The notes under the pieces: model-generated
The model's input: only the letters and a program-made list of their open reading frames with translations
The model's database searches: none
What the model was told of the DNA's origin: nothing
Source: Beijerinckiaceae bacterium
GTDB lineage: Bacteria; Bacteroidota; Bacteroidia; Chitinophagales; Chitinophagaceae
NCBI GenBank assembly: GCA_903970475.1
Contig: CAJCIQ010000060.1
Coordinates: 1-38,558 of the forward strand
Direction of reading: 5' to 3'
Length of the DNA stretch: 38,558 nucleotides
Shown here: piece after piece, positions 8,479 to 17,715 of the stretch
Layout of the letters: every line of letters starts with the position of its first letter
How positions within the stretch are numbered: position 1 is the first letter of the stretch
Program-made: the position numbers and the translations under genes

Positions 8479-9839
8479 GTGAGCTGACCAGCATGGGCGT
8501 ATTGTCGAAATTTAAGGACAGATTGGGCATTAACAGGACCATTTTTTATACCATTCTGGCCAGGGGTATTCAGGCTGCCGGGGGAGTTGCGTCTATATTT
8601 TTAATAGCCAGACATCTTACCCAGGTAGAACAAGGATACTATTACACCTTTGGTAGTATAGTTGCCATGCAGATTTTTTTCGAATTGGGACTCAATGGGA
8701 TCATTACTCAGTTTGCTGCTCACGAAATTGCGCACCTGGAGTGGGACGGGCACCACCTCAAGGGGGAAATTAAGCATGCTTCAAGGTTGTCTTCCCTGCT
8801 TCATTTTTACATTAGATGGTTCTCTTTCATATCTGTAGGAGTATTCCTGATTTTGCTTGGGGTTGGATTTTACTTCTTTCATCATTTTGGAAAGGGTAAT
8901 GATGTTAATTGGATGACGCCTTGGATACTATTGTCTTTGTCCACGGCGCTCATGTTTCTCGTGGATCCACTTTTGGCCTATCTGGAAGGGTTAGGCAAAG
9001 TCAGAGAGGTAGCAAGGACTCGGTTTTTCCAGCAGTGTGGGTATATATGTACGCTTTTTATTGTATTAATGTTAGGAGGAAAGCTTTATGCTACAGCTAT
9101 TGCTTCCCTGGTCGCATTCTCTGTTATTGCAATAACTACATTTTTGTCCCCAGCCCGGACCTTATTGGTTAACGTATGGAATTATAAAGTCAGAGACTGG
9201 GGGATCGATTATAAAAGGGAAATTTTCCCCTATCAGTGGAGAATTGCCGTAAGCTGGATCAGTGGATATTTTATCTTCCAGATGTTCAATCCTGTGTTGT
9301 TTGCCACAGATGGACCAGTAGTGGCAGGTCAAATGGGGATGACACTGGCAGCCCTAAATGGGATCAACTCCCTATCCATGAGCTGGCTAAGTACAAAGGT
9401 CCCTTTATTTTCCGGACTAATCGCTACTAAAAAATACACGGAGCTGGATCATGTTTTTAACAGGACCGTCCGGCAGGCAAGTTTTATTAGTTTTGCCAGT
9501 TTACTTATTTTTGCATGCTGTGTGGTGTTATTTAGATTTGCGGGACTTCCTATTGGAAATAGGTTTCTTCCATTAGTGCCGCTTGTTTTGATGTGCATCG
9601 CCACCTTTTCAAATCAACTTGTTGGCGCACTTGCGATCTACCTGAGGTGCCACAAGAAAGAACCGCTGCTCACACAATCTGTCGTCCTTGCGATTGCAAC
9701 TACTTTGTCCACCCTTGGATTGGGCCATCTTTATGGCGTAACCGGTATTGTCTCTGGCTATTGTCTCTTGGTTGTCTTTGGAAGTCTGGGATGGGTTAGT
9801 CTTATTTTTAAACGTAAGAAGGCTTTATGGCATTATTGA
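8475..9839 (+). CDS. Wzx-type polysaccharide flippase (first copy)
   Basis: This is a multi-pass inner-membrane protein of 454 aa with about twelve hydrophobic segments, of the MOP/Polysacc_synt superfamily, which flips undecaprenyl-diphosphate-linked repeat units. The N-terminal stretch has an ARGIQAAGGVASIFLIAR helix and a HLTQVEQGYYYTFGS motif, common in O-antigen flippases. It is flanked by the CDP-sugar module and a GT2, and its gene overlaps both neighbours (4 bp upstream, 13 bp downstream). A second flippase lies at 19131, so the two may serve different repeat units or one may be a relic of module exchange. Confidence 0.85.
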   Translation: MSELTSMGVLSKFKDRLGINRTIFYTILARGIQAAGGVASIFLIARHLTQVEQGYYYTFGSIVAMQIFFELGLNGIITQFAAHEIAHLEWDGHHLKGEIKHASRLSSLLHFYIRWFSFISVGVFLILLGVGFYFFHHFGKGNDVNWMTPWILLSLSTALMFLVDPLLAYLEGLGKVREVARTRFFQQCGYICTLFIVLMLGGKLYATAIASLVAFSVIAITTFLSPARTLLVNVWNYKVRDWGIDYKREIFPYQWRIAVSWISGYFIFQMFNPVLFATDGPVVAGQMGMTLAALNGINSLSMSWLSTKVPLFSGLIATKKYTELDHVFNRTVRQASFISFASLLIFACCVVLFRFAGLPIGNRFLPLVPLVLMCIATFSNQLVGALAIYLRCHKKEPLLTQSVVLAIATTLSTLGLGHLYGVTGIVSGYCLLVVFGSLGWVSLIFKRKKALWHY

Positions 9840-10822
9840 CTATTGCAATACCTACGTATAACAGGGCTTCTTTTCTGGATCGGTGCCTGAAGTACTTATT
9901 TGATCAACTGAGCGAATTGCCTTTAAGCGATTTGCTGGAATTGATTGTTTCCGATAACTGTTCGACCGACAATACAAGGGAGGTTGTAGAAAGCTACAAG
10001 ACCAAAGGGCTGACAATGGTTTATGTTCGGAATGAACAGAATATGGGGCCGGACTTTAACATTAACCAGTGTTATAAGATGGCTACAGGGAAATATGTGG
10101 TTGCATTCGGCGATGATGACGTTTGGCTTCAGGGCTCTCTCAAGTTTATTTTCCATATTCTACAGGAAGGGGAATGGGGAGTCGTTCATTTGCGAGGGTT
10201 ACCCATCAATTCTGGAGATCCTATTCCACCAGTTTCTATTAGCGGGGGAGGGTTTGCGACTTTTAAGTCTCCAGAAGAATTTGTTAAGAAGATTCATGTT
10301 TACAGCACTTTCATTTCCGGAAATATTATTAACAGGTCTTTCGTTGATATTATCCCATTTGAAGACTACAGCAATACTTACCTCAGCCAGGTTCCTTTGA
10401 TTTTAGGTGCTGTATATGGGGGCTATGACAATGTTTATGTAGAGACACCAATTATCGCAGCACAGGTAGAAAACTCTGGAGGCTACAACTTCTTCAAGGT
10501 TTTTGGTGCGAATTTTTACGCCATTCTTGTCGACTTAAAGAAGGAACATCCAACATTCCCTCTGACCAGAGTTGCCAATGAAATATTAATAGGTTATTTT
10601 CCCATCTGGATTGTACGATATAGAAAGAAGACGCTTCCGGCATTTAAAAATGAGTCTCCCTATGTGGTTTTGAAGAATACTTTTGGCCAGTATTTTTATT
10701 TCTGGACGGTGACATGGCCTTTATTCCATTTACCCAAATGGTCGGTCAGGGGTTTTAATTTCTCCGTCAGAAATTTTAAGCGTTTCCGGGACTTTGTTAA
10801 TGGAGCACCAGGGAGGGAATAA
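9827..10822 (+). CDS. Family 2 glycosyltransferase (abequosyltransferase-like)
   Basis: This is a GT-A fold enzyme of 331 aa. It begins with the GT2 signature LTIAIPTYNRASFLDRCL, then VSDNCSTDNT, and a metal-binding Asp triplet at 96-98 (FGDDDVW). The overall N-terminal pattern resembles enzymes annotated as abequosyltransferases, which use CDP-3,6-dideoxyhexoses; that resemblance is from memory. Its location straight after the CDP module and flippase makes it the best candidate to transfer the CDP-linked sugar. The start overlaps the flippase gene by 13 bp. It is the last gene before a 153-bp gap (10823-10975) in which I see no gene and no clear promoter. Confidence 0.82.
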   Translation: MALLTIAIPTYNRASFLDRCLKYLFDQLSELPLSDLLELIVSDNCSTDNTREVVESYKTKGLTMVYVRNEQNMGPDFNINQCYKMATGKYVVAFGDDDVWLQGSLKFIFHILQEGEWGVVHLRGLPINSGDPIPPVSISGGGFATFKSPEEFVKKIHVYSTFISGNIINRSFVDIIPFEDYSNTYLSQVPLILGAVYGGYDNVYVETPIIAAQVENSGGYNFFKVFGANFYAILVDLKKEHPTFPLTRVANEILIGYFPIWIVRYRKKTLPAFKNESPYVVLKNTFGQYFYFWTVTWPLFHLPKWSVRGFNFSVRNFKRFRDFVNGAPGRE

Positions 10823-10975
10823 GGTATCCCTGAAACAATTCGATCTCACTGGGTGCCAAACTACATATTATAGCAATTATTATAAATGTCATTGGATAAT
10901 CCTTTCTGGATTAAGAATTTTTAATATCTTGCCGGGGTGGATAACATTTTATTTGGCTAATGGAACGTAGAGATC

Positions 10976-11974
10976 ATGGTATTGGATAATAAGAAAGTCC
11001 TGGTGACTGGCGCTGATGGTTTTATAGGAAGTCATCTTGTTGAACGGTTGCTGGAAGAGGGCTGCAAGGTTAAGTGTTTTGTATGCTATAATTCATTTAA
11101 TAGCTGGGGTTGGCTGGATACATTGCCTAAGGAAAAGCTTGCTATGCTTGAGGTCGTTGCGGGGGACGTTAGAGACCCCAACGGGGTACGCCGGTCAATG
11201 GAGGGCGTTTCTGTGGTTTTCCACCTTGCCGCACTGATTGCTATCCCCTTCAGTTATCATTCACCTGATTCCTATATCGATACCAACGTAAAGGGTACAT
11301 TGAATATAGTTCAGTCAGCCAGGGATCTGGGCATAGAGCGGGTACTGATTACATCCACTTCAGAAGTTTACGGAACAGCACAATATGTTCCCATTGATGA
11401 GATCCATCCCCGCCAGCCACAATCGCCATACTCCGCCTCCAAAATAGGTGCAGATTGTATTGCAGAATCGTTTTATAGGAGTTTCAACCTTCCGCTTACC
11501 ATTGTGCGTCCATTCAATACTTTTGGTCCGAGACAATCAGCGAGAGCTGTTATTCCGACGATCATTACTCAGTTATTGAATGGGCAGACCTCGATTAAAT
11601 TGGGAGATCTTACACCTACCAGAGACCTGGTATATGTGTTGGATACTGTAGAGGGGTTCGTGGAAATAGCCAAGTCAGATACTTTGGTTGGGCAGGGTTG
11701 TAACATCGCCACCCAGAAAGAAATCAGTGTTGGAGACCTGGCCCAGTCATTGATCAATCTGATCAATCCGAAGGCTAAAATTTTAATGGACGACATCAGG
11801 ATCAGGCCTCAGGCTTCTGAAGTGTTCAGGCTATTGGGATCAAATAAGAAGTTATTGGAAAATACAAGCTGGAAACAGCGATTCGACCTTGAGCAGGGAT
11901 TGAAAGAAACGATTTCCTGGTTTGCAGAACCTGGGAATATAAGCAGGTACAAAGTCGAAATGTATAATTTGTAG
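10976..11974 (+). CDS. legB: NDP-N-acetylglucosamine 4,6-dehydratase, LegB type
   Basis: This is the first committed step of legionaminic acid synthesis: 4,6-dehydration of nucleotide-linked GlcNAc (GDP-linked in Campylobacter). It is an extended SDR of 332 aa with GADGFIGSHLVERL at the N-terminus, TSTSEVYGTAQ, and the catalytic Tyr152/Lys156 in PYSASKIGAD. RPFNTFGPRQSARAVIPTII is typical of the LegB subfamily. It is followed after three bases by the LegC aminotransferase, and the whole nonulosonic acid module lies in order behind it. GDP rather than UDP preference is inferred from the PtmE-like gene at 15959. Confidence 0.88.
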   Translation: MVLDNKKVLVTGADGFIGSHLVERLLEEGCKVKCFVCYNSFNSWGWLDTLPKEKLAMLEVVAGDVRDPNGVRRSMEGVSVVFHLAALIAIPFSYHSPDSYIDTNVKGTLNIVQSARDLGIERVLITSTSEVYGTAQYVPIDEIHPRQPQSPYSASKIGADCIAESFYRSFNLPLTIVRPFNTFGPRQSARAVIPTIITQLLNGQTSIKLGDLTPTRDLVYVLDTVEGFVEIAKSDTLVGQGCNIATQKEISVGDLAQSLINLINPKAKILMDDIRIRPQASEVFRLLGSNKKLLENTSWKQRFDLEQGLKETISWFAEPGNISRYKVEMYNL

Positions 11975-11977
11975 TAT

Positions 11978-13123
11978 ATGACAACCAACATGGAGATTGT
12001 CTCCTTTATCAGGAGAGCCTTCCTACAGCCGGATGGGTTAATACCACTCCATGCCCCTAAGTTTTCCGGCAATGAGCGCAAATATGTGTTGGATGCCATT
12101 GATTCTACCTTCGTCTCTTCGGTGGGAGCGTACGTAACACGGTTTGAAGCAATGATGGTGGAGATTACTGGTGGTGGGTATGCAATAGCTACGGTTAATG
12201 GGACCGCCGCCTTACATCTTGCATTGATGATTGCCGGTGTGTCTGAAGGTGATGAGGTCATAACCCAGCCTTTGACTTTTGTGGCGACCGCCAATGCCGT
12301 CCGCATGGCCGGGGGGACCCCTATATTTATTGACGTCGATAAGGATACTTTAGGTATGTCACCAGCATCCCTGGAAGATTTTCTTTCGACCTGCTGCGCG
12401 AATACGGCGGAAGGATGTATCAATAAGACGACGGGCAAGCGGGTGGCTGCCTGCGTGCCCATGCATACTTTTGGATTTCCATTAAGGATTGACCAAATTT
12501 CTGGTATCTGTCAGCAATATGGTATTGCATTGATAGAAGATGCGGCAGAATCATTAGGCAGCTTTTATAAGGGACAACATACGGGTACGTTTGGGTTGAT
12601 GGGTGCGTTTAGTTTCAATGGGAATAAAACGGTGACTTGTGGAGGAGGGGGCGCTATTATTACCTCAGACGACCAGATTGCGCGGAAAGCACGTCATTTA
12701 TCTACTACGGCAAAAATCCCTCATGTCTGGGAGTATGATCATGATGAAATAGGCTATAACTATCGGATGCCCAATTTAAATGCTGCTATGGCATGCGCGC
12801 AGTTGGAACAATTGCCAGCATTTCTGGAAAATAAACGGAAACTGGCAAATCTATACAGAGACTTTTTCAGTAAGAAGAATATATCTTATGTGGACGAGCT
12901 GCCGGAAGCTAAAGCCAATTATTGGTTGAATGCACTGATGTTCGACGACCAATCGCAAAAGGAGTCATTTTTGGCAGATTCCAATGCCAACGGTGTAATG
13001 ACACGTCCCATCTGGAAATTGATGAATAAGCTCGGCATGTACAAAGATTGTCAGGCATATAACCTGGTGAACGCTGAATGGCTCGAACAAAGGGTTGTGA
13101 ATATCCCTAGTAGTGTACGATAA
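11978..13123 (+). CDS. legC: LegC-family PLP aminotransferase
   Basis: This DegT/DnrJ/EryC1/StrS aminotransferase (381 aa) puts an amino group on C4 of the keto sugar from LegB. The PLP Schiff-base lysine is Lys217 in FNGNKTVTCGGGG. NGTAALHLAL and GDEVITQPLTFVATANA are conserved cofactor and substrate segments. The N-terminal extension (FIRRAFL, then IPLHAPKFSGNE, DAIDSTFVSSVG) is characteristic of the LegC group rather than generic sugar aminotransferases. ATG at 11978 is used; an in-frame ATG at 11990 is possible. Its end overlaps or abuts the acetyltransferase start. Confidence 0.9.
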   Translation: MTTNMEIVSFIRRAFLQPDGLIPLHAPKFSGNERKYVLDAIDSTFVSSVGAYVTRFEAMMVEITGGGYAIATVNGTAALHLALMIAGVSEGDEVITQPLTFVATANAVRMAGGTPIFIDVDKDTLGMSPASLEDFLSTCCANTAEGCINKTTGKRVAACVPMHTFGFPLRIDQISGICQQYGIALIEDAAESLGSFYKGQHTGTFGLMGAFSFNGNKTVTCGGGGAIITSDDQIARKARHLSTTAKIPHVWEYDHDEIGYNYRMPNLNAAMACAQLEQLPAFLENKRKLANLYRDFFSKKNISYVDELPEAKANYWLNALMFDDQSQKESFLADSNANGVMTRPIWKLMNKLGMYKDCQAYNLVNAEWLEQRVVNIPSSVR

Positions 13124-13127
13124 TGCA

Positions 13128-13778
13128 ATGCCAATGGAAGAATTATTTATTCTGGGCGCGGGAGGAATGGCAAAGGAGGCCTACTACTTTATACAGACAT
13201 TAGGGCGTTATCATATCCGGGGTTTTGTAGATGTGAAACGTGGGCCGGCTATACGGATGGGTGATCAGGCAATAGAGGTATTCGGTGAAGCCGATTTAGT
13301 TCCTTTTGCCGGCCAGGCTTCACTGGCTATTGGAGTAGGAAACCCGCCTGTTATCAGGAAGCTAGCGGAAAAGTTCTCCGCGCATTTTAATTTTCCTAAC
13401 CTTATTCACAAATCGGTCATTGGAAATTTTAGTGATATTCAATGGGGTAAGGGAAATTTGGTTTTGGCTAATTGCGTATTTACGACATCCATAAAAGTAG
13501 GCTCGTTCAATATTTTTAATTTGAATTGCATGGTATCACATGATGTGCAAATAGGGGATTATAATGTAATCAATCCTTCCGTGAATATTTCGGGAGGAGT
13601 GGTGATAGGAGATACTAATCTTATTGGAGTAAAAAGTACCATACTTCAATATAAAGCCATTGGAAACATGACCACCATTGGAGCTTCCAGCCTGGTAACT
13701 AAAGATGTTAAAGATGGTATTACAGTTATGGGAATACCAGCAAAGAGATATATAAAGCAGGAGGGCACCAATGAGTAG
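13128..13778 (+). CDS. Sugar O/N-acetyltransferase, NeuD/PglD family (LegH-like)
   Basis: This enzyme is predicted to acetylate the 4-amino group made by LegC, using acetyl-CoA. It has an N-terminal Rossmann-like sugar-binding part (FILGAGGMAKEAYYFI, then AIGVGNPPVIRKL) and a left-handed beta-helix of hexapeptide repeats from about residue 95 to the end (NCMVSHDVQIGDYNVINPS, GIPAKRYI). The His in VSHDVQIG fits the catalytic base of PglD/NeuD enzymes. Start options are a GTG at 13113 or ATGs at 13128 and 13134; 13128 is chosen since it follows the legC stop closely. The end overlaps legI by 8 bp. Confidence 0.82.
   Translation: MPMEELFILGAGGMAKEAYYFIQTLGRYHIRGFVDVKRGPAIRMGDQAIEVFGEADLVPFAGQASLAIGVGNPPVIRKLAEKFSAHFNFPNLIHKSVIGNFSDIQWGKGNLVLANCVFTTSIKVGSFNIFNLNCMVSHDVQIGDYNVINPSVNISGGVVIGDTNLIGVKSTILQYKAIGNMTTIGASSLVTKDVKDGITVMGIPAKRYIKQEGTNE
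13759..13764 (+). promoter_or_regulatory. Shine-Dalgarno AGGAGG before the synthase gene
   Basis: AGGAGG ends six bases before the ATG at 13771. A full consensus Shine-Dalgarno is uncommon in Bacteroidota and is not seen before most genes here. It lies inside the end of the acetyltransferase gene and may permit reinitiation at the overlapping start. Confidence 0.5.
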
Positions 13779-14781
13779 CCATGTGACCATAATTGCAGAA
13801 GCAGGGGTAAACCATAATGGCGACATTCAATTGGCTAAAAAGTTGATAGATGCTGCTGCGGATAGCGGGGCGGACTATGTTAAGTTCCAAACCTTTGTAG
13901 CCAGTAAGATTATTTCCCGTAAGGCTCCAAGAGCGGAATACCAGGTGCGCAACACAGGAAAGGAAGAGAGTCAGCTAGAAATGGTCAGGAAACTCGAATT
14001 GTCAGAGGCAGACCATTGGGAGTTACAATCCTATTGCCAGACAAAGGGAATCGGATTTTTATCTACCCCCTTTGATTTTGAGAGCATCGATCTTTTGAAG
14101 AGGTTAGGCGTTGGTATTGGCAAAATCCCTTCCGGGGAAATTATTAATCTCCCTTACTTGCGGAAAATGGCGGTTTCATTTGAGGAGTTGATCTTGTCTA
14201 CTGGAATGGCTACCATGCCTGAACTCAGTCAGGCGGTAGATATTCTCGTAGCTGGTGGCGCCTCCAGGGATAGGATTACCGTTTTGCATTGCAACACCGA
14301 ATATCCTACCCCTATGAAAGATGTAAACCTCAAGGCTATGTTAAGCATAGAAGAAACCCTTGGAGTGAAGACTGGGTATTCAGACCATACTTTGGGAATA
14401 GAGGTGCCGATCGCCGCTGTGGCTTTAGGCGCCACAATGATAGAAAAACATTTTACCCTGGATAAGGACCTCCCAGGCCCTGATCATAAGGCTTCTCTGG
14501 ATACACGGGAACTAAGCTCCATGGCTAGAGCAATCCGGAATATCTCCCTGGCTATTTCAGGATCTGGAATAAAAGAACCCTCTGCATCCGAAATCAAAAA
14601 TATTCGTATTGTCCGCAGAAGTATTGTAGCCCTCAGGCATATTACTGAAGGTGAAATATTCTCCGAAGACAATATAGGCCTGAAAAGGCCAGGGAATGGA
14701 ATGAGCCCTATGGACTGGGATAAGGTTCTGGGTTCAGTGGCAAAGCGTGATTTTGCCGAAGATGATTTAATTGAACTATGA
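13771..14781 (+). CDS. legI: Nonulosonic acid synthase, NeuB/LegI family
   Basis: This condenses phosphoenolpyruvate with the 6-carbon intermediate released by LegG to give the nine-carbon acid, probably N,N'-diacetyllegionaminate. The NeuB TIM-barrel domain starts with IIAEAGVNHNGD and ADYVKFQTF, continues with KIPSGEIINLPYL, STGMA and HCNTEYP, and ends with GYSDHTLGI and EKHFTLDKDLPGPDHKAS. A C-terminal SAF domain (RRSIVALRHITEGE, about residue 275 onward) completes the 336-aa chain. Family is certain; specificity for legionaminic over sialic or pseudaminic acid rests on the LegB/LegC/PtmE neighbours. Its stop overlaps the next ATG. Confidence 0.92.
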   Translation: MSSHVTIIAEAGVNHNGDIQLAKKLIDAAADSGADYVKFQTFVASKIISRKAPRAEYQVRNTGKEESQLEMVRKLELSEADHWELQSYCQTKGIGFLSTPFDFESIDLLKRLGVGIGKIPSGEIINLPYLRKMAVSFEELILSTGMATMPELSQAVDILVAGGASRDRITVLHCNTEYPTPMKDVNLKAMLSIEETLGVKTGYSDHTLGIEVPIAAVALGATMIEKHFTLDKDLPGPDHKASLDTRELSSMARAIRNISLAISGSGIKEPSASEIKNIRIVRRSIVALRHITEGEIFSEDNIGLKRPGNGMSPMDWDKVLGSVAKRDFAEDDLIEL

Positions 14782-15938
14782 TGGGAAAGACAGTTTGTGT
14801 TATTACTGGCACGAGGGCTGAGTACGGATTGTTGTATTGGATTTTGAAGGGCCTCCATCAATCGACTGATTTCAACCTGAAATTGGTGGTCACCGGTATG
14901 CATCTGTCACCCGAATTCGGTTTGACCTATAAAGAAATTGAGGCGGATGGATGGAACATTGACAAAAAGGTCGAACTGCTCCTGTCCTCCGATACAGTAA
15001 TTGGAACAGCCACATCGGTGGGATTGGGGATTATCGGCTTTGCATCAGTATTTGAGGAGCTTAAGCCGGAGTTCATATTAGTACTCGGAGACCGGTTTGA
15101 GATATTTGCTGCGGCCTCTGCAGCCATGTTTTCCAGGATTCCAATTGTTCATCTCTGCGGAGGCGAAACGACAGAGGGGGTCATGGATGAGGCCATCAGG
15201 CATTCCATCACCAAAATGGCTCATATTCATTTTCCATCCACGGAGGCATACCGGAAACGAATTATTCAGCTTGGTGAGCATCCAGACCGGGTTATCAATG
15301 TGGGCGCTCCTGGTGTGGAAAATATTCACAGGACATCCTTATTGGATAAAGAAGCTTTGGAGGCGCAACTTTCATTCAGCTTGGACGGATTCCCCAATAT
15401 CCTGGTTACATTTCATCCGGTGACCCTGGAATCGGACACTTCGGCAAAACAATTTCAGGATTTACTGGATGCACTTAGCGAACTTGAATCTGCTAAAATT
15501 ATTTTCACAAAGGCCAATGCCGATCCTTATGGGCGGTTGATCAACAAGATGATTGACGAGTATACGGCTATTCATCTGAATAGTATAGCTGTTACCTCTA
15601 TGGGACGTGTAAGGTACTTGTCCGCTTTGTCTATCGTGGACCTGGTTATTGGCAACTCCTCCAGCGGTTTGGTGGAAGTACCCTCTTTTAAGATACCAAC
15701 GATAAATATAGGCGATCGACAAAAGGGCCGCATCCGATCCGGTACGGTCATAGATTGTCAGCCTGAGCTCAGTGATATACGAAAAGCCATATCAACAGCC
15801 CTTCAACCAGCATTTCAGGAAACCCTTAAAACGAGCACCAATCCATATGACGGTGGCTTGGTTTCAGAAAAAGTGATAAACAAATTAGGGCAGTTTGATT
15901 TTACCGACCTGTTGAAGAAAAGCTTTTATGATGTTTAA
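14778..15938 (+). CDS. legG: NDP-sugar hydrolysing 2-epimerase, NeuC/LegG family
   Basis: It removes the nucleotide and inverts C2 to give 2,4-diacetamido-2,4,6-trideoxymannose, the substrate of LegI. It is a GT-B-like epimerase of 386 aa with ITGTRAEYGLL at the N-terminus, VLGDRFEIFAAA, and HLCGGETTEGVMDEAIRHSITKMA, which supply the conserved acidic residues of the hydrolysing subgroup. NSSSGLVEVPSF and DGGLVSEKV are also characteristic. The start is ATGATG with the first ATG overlapping the legI stop. The gene order acetyltransferase, synthase, epimerase matches other nonulosonic acid loci. Confidence 0.9.
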   Translation: MMGKTVCVITGTRAEYGLLYWILKGLHQSTDFNLKLVVTGMHLSPEFGLTYKEIEADGWNIDKKVELLLSSDTVIGTATSVGLGIIGFASVFEELKPEFILVLGDRFEIFAAASAAMFSRIPIVHLCGGETTEGVMDEAIRHSITKMAHIHFPSTEAYRKRIIQLGEHPDRVINVGAPGVENIHRTSLLDKEALEAQLSFSLDGFPNILVTFHPVTLESDTSAKQFQDLLDALSELESAKIIFTKANADPYGRLINKMIDEYTAIHLNSIAVTSMGRVRYLSALSIVDLVIGNSSSGLVEVPSFKIPTINIGDRQKGRIRSGTVIDCQPELSDIRKAISTALQPAFQETLKTSTNPYDGGLVSEKVINKLGQFDFTDLLKKSFYDV

Positions 15939-15958
15939 TCAGACTGAAACATTTGCCA

Positions 15959-17008
15959 ATGATTAAGGACCGAAACAGACATTTTTTTAGAGAAGACAAC
16001 GATGTCAGGCAATTATTATCCAAGCTTAATGAACTGGCACCTAACTCCATTGCTTTCATGGTGGATGCAGAAAATAAATTGATGGGTTCTGTCACCGACG
16101 GCGATATCAGGAGAGGCCTGATCAATGGATTCGACCTAAACACACCTATTGATATGTTCATCCAAAAGTACCCGCAAAGGCTTAACCGCTCCCAACTCTT
16201 ACCTGAAAATTACCGACGGCTGAAGGAGATGAAAATGAGACTGGTTCCTGTAGTTGATGATGATTCCAGGATAATTGATATAATCAATATTGACGAATAC
16301 AAATCCTTGCTGCCCCTGGATGCTGTTATCATGGCAGGTGGGGAGGGGACAAGGTTAAGACCCAAAACACTCACTGTCCCTAAACCCCTGTTGAAAATTG
16401 GGGATAAACCAATTGTCGAATACAATGTCGATAGGCTAAGGACTTTTGGCTTATTTAACCTGACATTTTGCATCAAATACCTGGGCGAACAAATCAAAGA
16501 TTATTTCGGCGATGGCAGTGACAGGGGGATCCAAATCGATTACGTTTGGGAAAAGGAGCCCTTGGGGACATTTGGCGGTTTGAAGCTGGTAGAGAACTTC
16601 AAACATAACTATATCCTGATCATGAACTCTGATCTTCTGACAGACATCAATTTTGAGAATATGTTTCAGGAGATGATGAATAACGACGCTGACATGGTCG
16701 TTGCCATGACTTCCTACCAAGTAAACATTCCTTACGGGGTTATCGAAACAAATGGGCCATTTGTCAGTGGACTAAAAGAGAAACCAACATACGCCTACTA
16801 TTCAAATGCAGGGATCTATATTTTAAAGAAGGAATTTCTGGAACAGATTCCGGAGGGTGTCAGATTTGATGCGACAGATATGATGGAAATGCTCCTCAGA
16901 CAAGGCAAAAAGGTTTGTCATTATCATATTCTGGGTTATTGGCTGGATATTGGACGCCCTGAAGATTTAGAAAAGGCCCAAAAAGATATAAAACATTTGA
17001 ATTTATGA
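15959..17008 (+). CDS. CBS-domain sugar-phosphate nucleotidyltransferase, PtmE-like
   Basis: Two N-terminal CBS motifs (about residues 1-115, including VTDGDIRRGL and PVVDDDSRIIDII) precede a nucleotidyltransferase domain starting near residue 121 (VIMAGGEGTRLRPKTLTVPKP). This architecture is that of Campylobacter PtmE, a glucosamine-1-phosphate guanylyltransferase that commits amino sugar to the GDP-linked legionaminic route. The ATG at 15959 is chosen over a TTG at 15953; it gives 349 aa. The CBS pair suggests regulation by an adenine nucleotide, which is inference. The end overlaps the CMP-synthetase start as ATGATG. Confidence 0.85.
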   Translation: MIKDRNRHFFREDNDVRQLLSKLNELAPNSIAFMVDAENKLMGSVTDGDIRRGLINGFDLNTPIDMFIQKYPQRLNRSQLLPENYRRLKEMKMRLVPVVDDDSRIIDIINIDEYKSLLPLDAVIMAGGEGTRLRPKTLTVPKPLLKIGDKPIVEYNVDRLRTFGLFNLTFCIKYLGEQIKDYFGDGSDRGIQIDYVWEKEPLGTFGGLKLVENFKHNYILIMNSDLLTDINFENMFQEMMNNDADMVVAMTSYQVNIPYGVIETNGPFVSGLKEKPTYAYYSNAGIYILKKEFLEQIPEGVRFDATDMMEMLLRQGKKVCHYHILGYWLDIGRPEDLEKAQKDIKHLNL

Positions 17009-17709
17009 TGAAGACTTTGGTTATCATACCTGCCAGAGGCGGCTCAAAGGGTATACCAGGTAAGAATATTAAAAAGCTTGGAGGTAAACCACTTTTACAT
17101 TATTCCCTTGAAACAGCCAGGCAGGTTACCCAGGATGAACATATCTGCCTAACCACTGATGATGTGTCTATATTGCATGTGGCTGAGGAGGTGGGATATT
17201 CTGCTCCCTTTATCAGGCCGGCTTTCCTGGCTGGTGACCAAACCCCGATGTATGATGTGTTGATACACGCGGTTAACCATTATGAAGCGTTGGGGACTTA
17301 TTATGATGCAATATTGCTTCTTCAACCCACCTCGCCTTTCCGGTCGGCCGTTGATTTGTCTGTCATGATTGATCAATATCAATCCATGGAAGGGAGTTTG
17401 GATATGCTGGTTTCTGTTGGGGCCTCTAAATTGAGCCCCTACTTCAATCTGTTTGAGGAAAATGAGGGTGGGTTACTAAGGAAAATGTCCACTACGACAA
17501 CGTATACCAGGCAGCAATGCCCCCCCGTCTACTTTTTCAACGGATCAGTATATATCATCAATGCTGAATCCCTGAAAAGGCAAAGAATAGATCAATTTTC
17601 AAGAATAAGGAAGTATTGTATGGAGGGTATCTACAATATTGATGTAGATACAGAATTGGACTGGCTACTATGCGAAAAAGTGTTGGATAATGGATTATAT
17701 AAAGTCTGA
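17005..17709 (+). CDS. legF: CMP-nonulosonate synthetase (LegF/NeuA family)
   Basis: It activates the nine-carbon acid with CTP to CMP-legionaminate (or a close relative), the donor for glycosyltransfer. The N-terminal signature IIPARGGSKGIPGKNIKKLG, then LLQPTSPFRS and PVYFFNGSVYII near the C-terminal third, are those of bacterial CMP-NulO synthetases. At 234 aa it is the single-domain form, with no attached esterase or phosphatase. It closes the seven-gene nonulosonic acid set, and the next gene, six bases on, may encode the enzyme that uses its product. Confidence 0.92.
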   Translation: MMKTLVIIPARGGSKGIPGKNIKKLGGKPLLHYSLETARQVTQDEHICLTTDDVSILHVAEEVGYSAPFIRPAFLAGDQTPMYDVLIHAVNHYEALGTYYDAILLLQPTSPFRSAVDLSVMIDQYQSMEGSLDMLVSVGASKLSPYFNLFEENEGGLLRKMSTTTTYTRQQCPPVYFFNGSVYIINAESLKRQRIDQFSRIRKYCMEGIYNIDVDTELDWLLCEKVLDNGLYKV

Positions 17710-17715
17710 ATATGA

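Noticed and set aside
11809..12462. Long - strand open frame (217 codons) opposite the legB/legC junction
   Set aside because: Both + strand genes there have full family motifs; the antisense product shows no recognisable motif and is a coding shadow.
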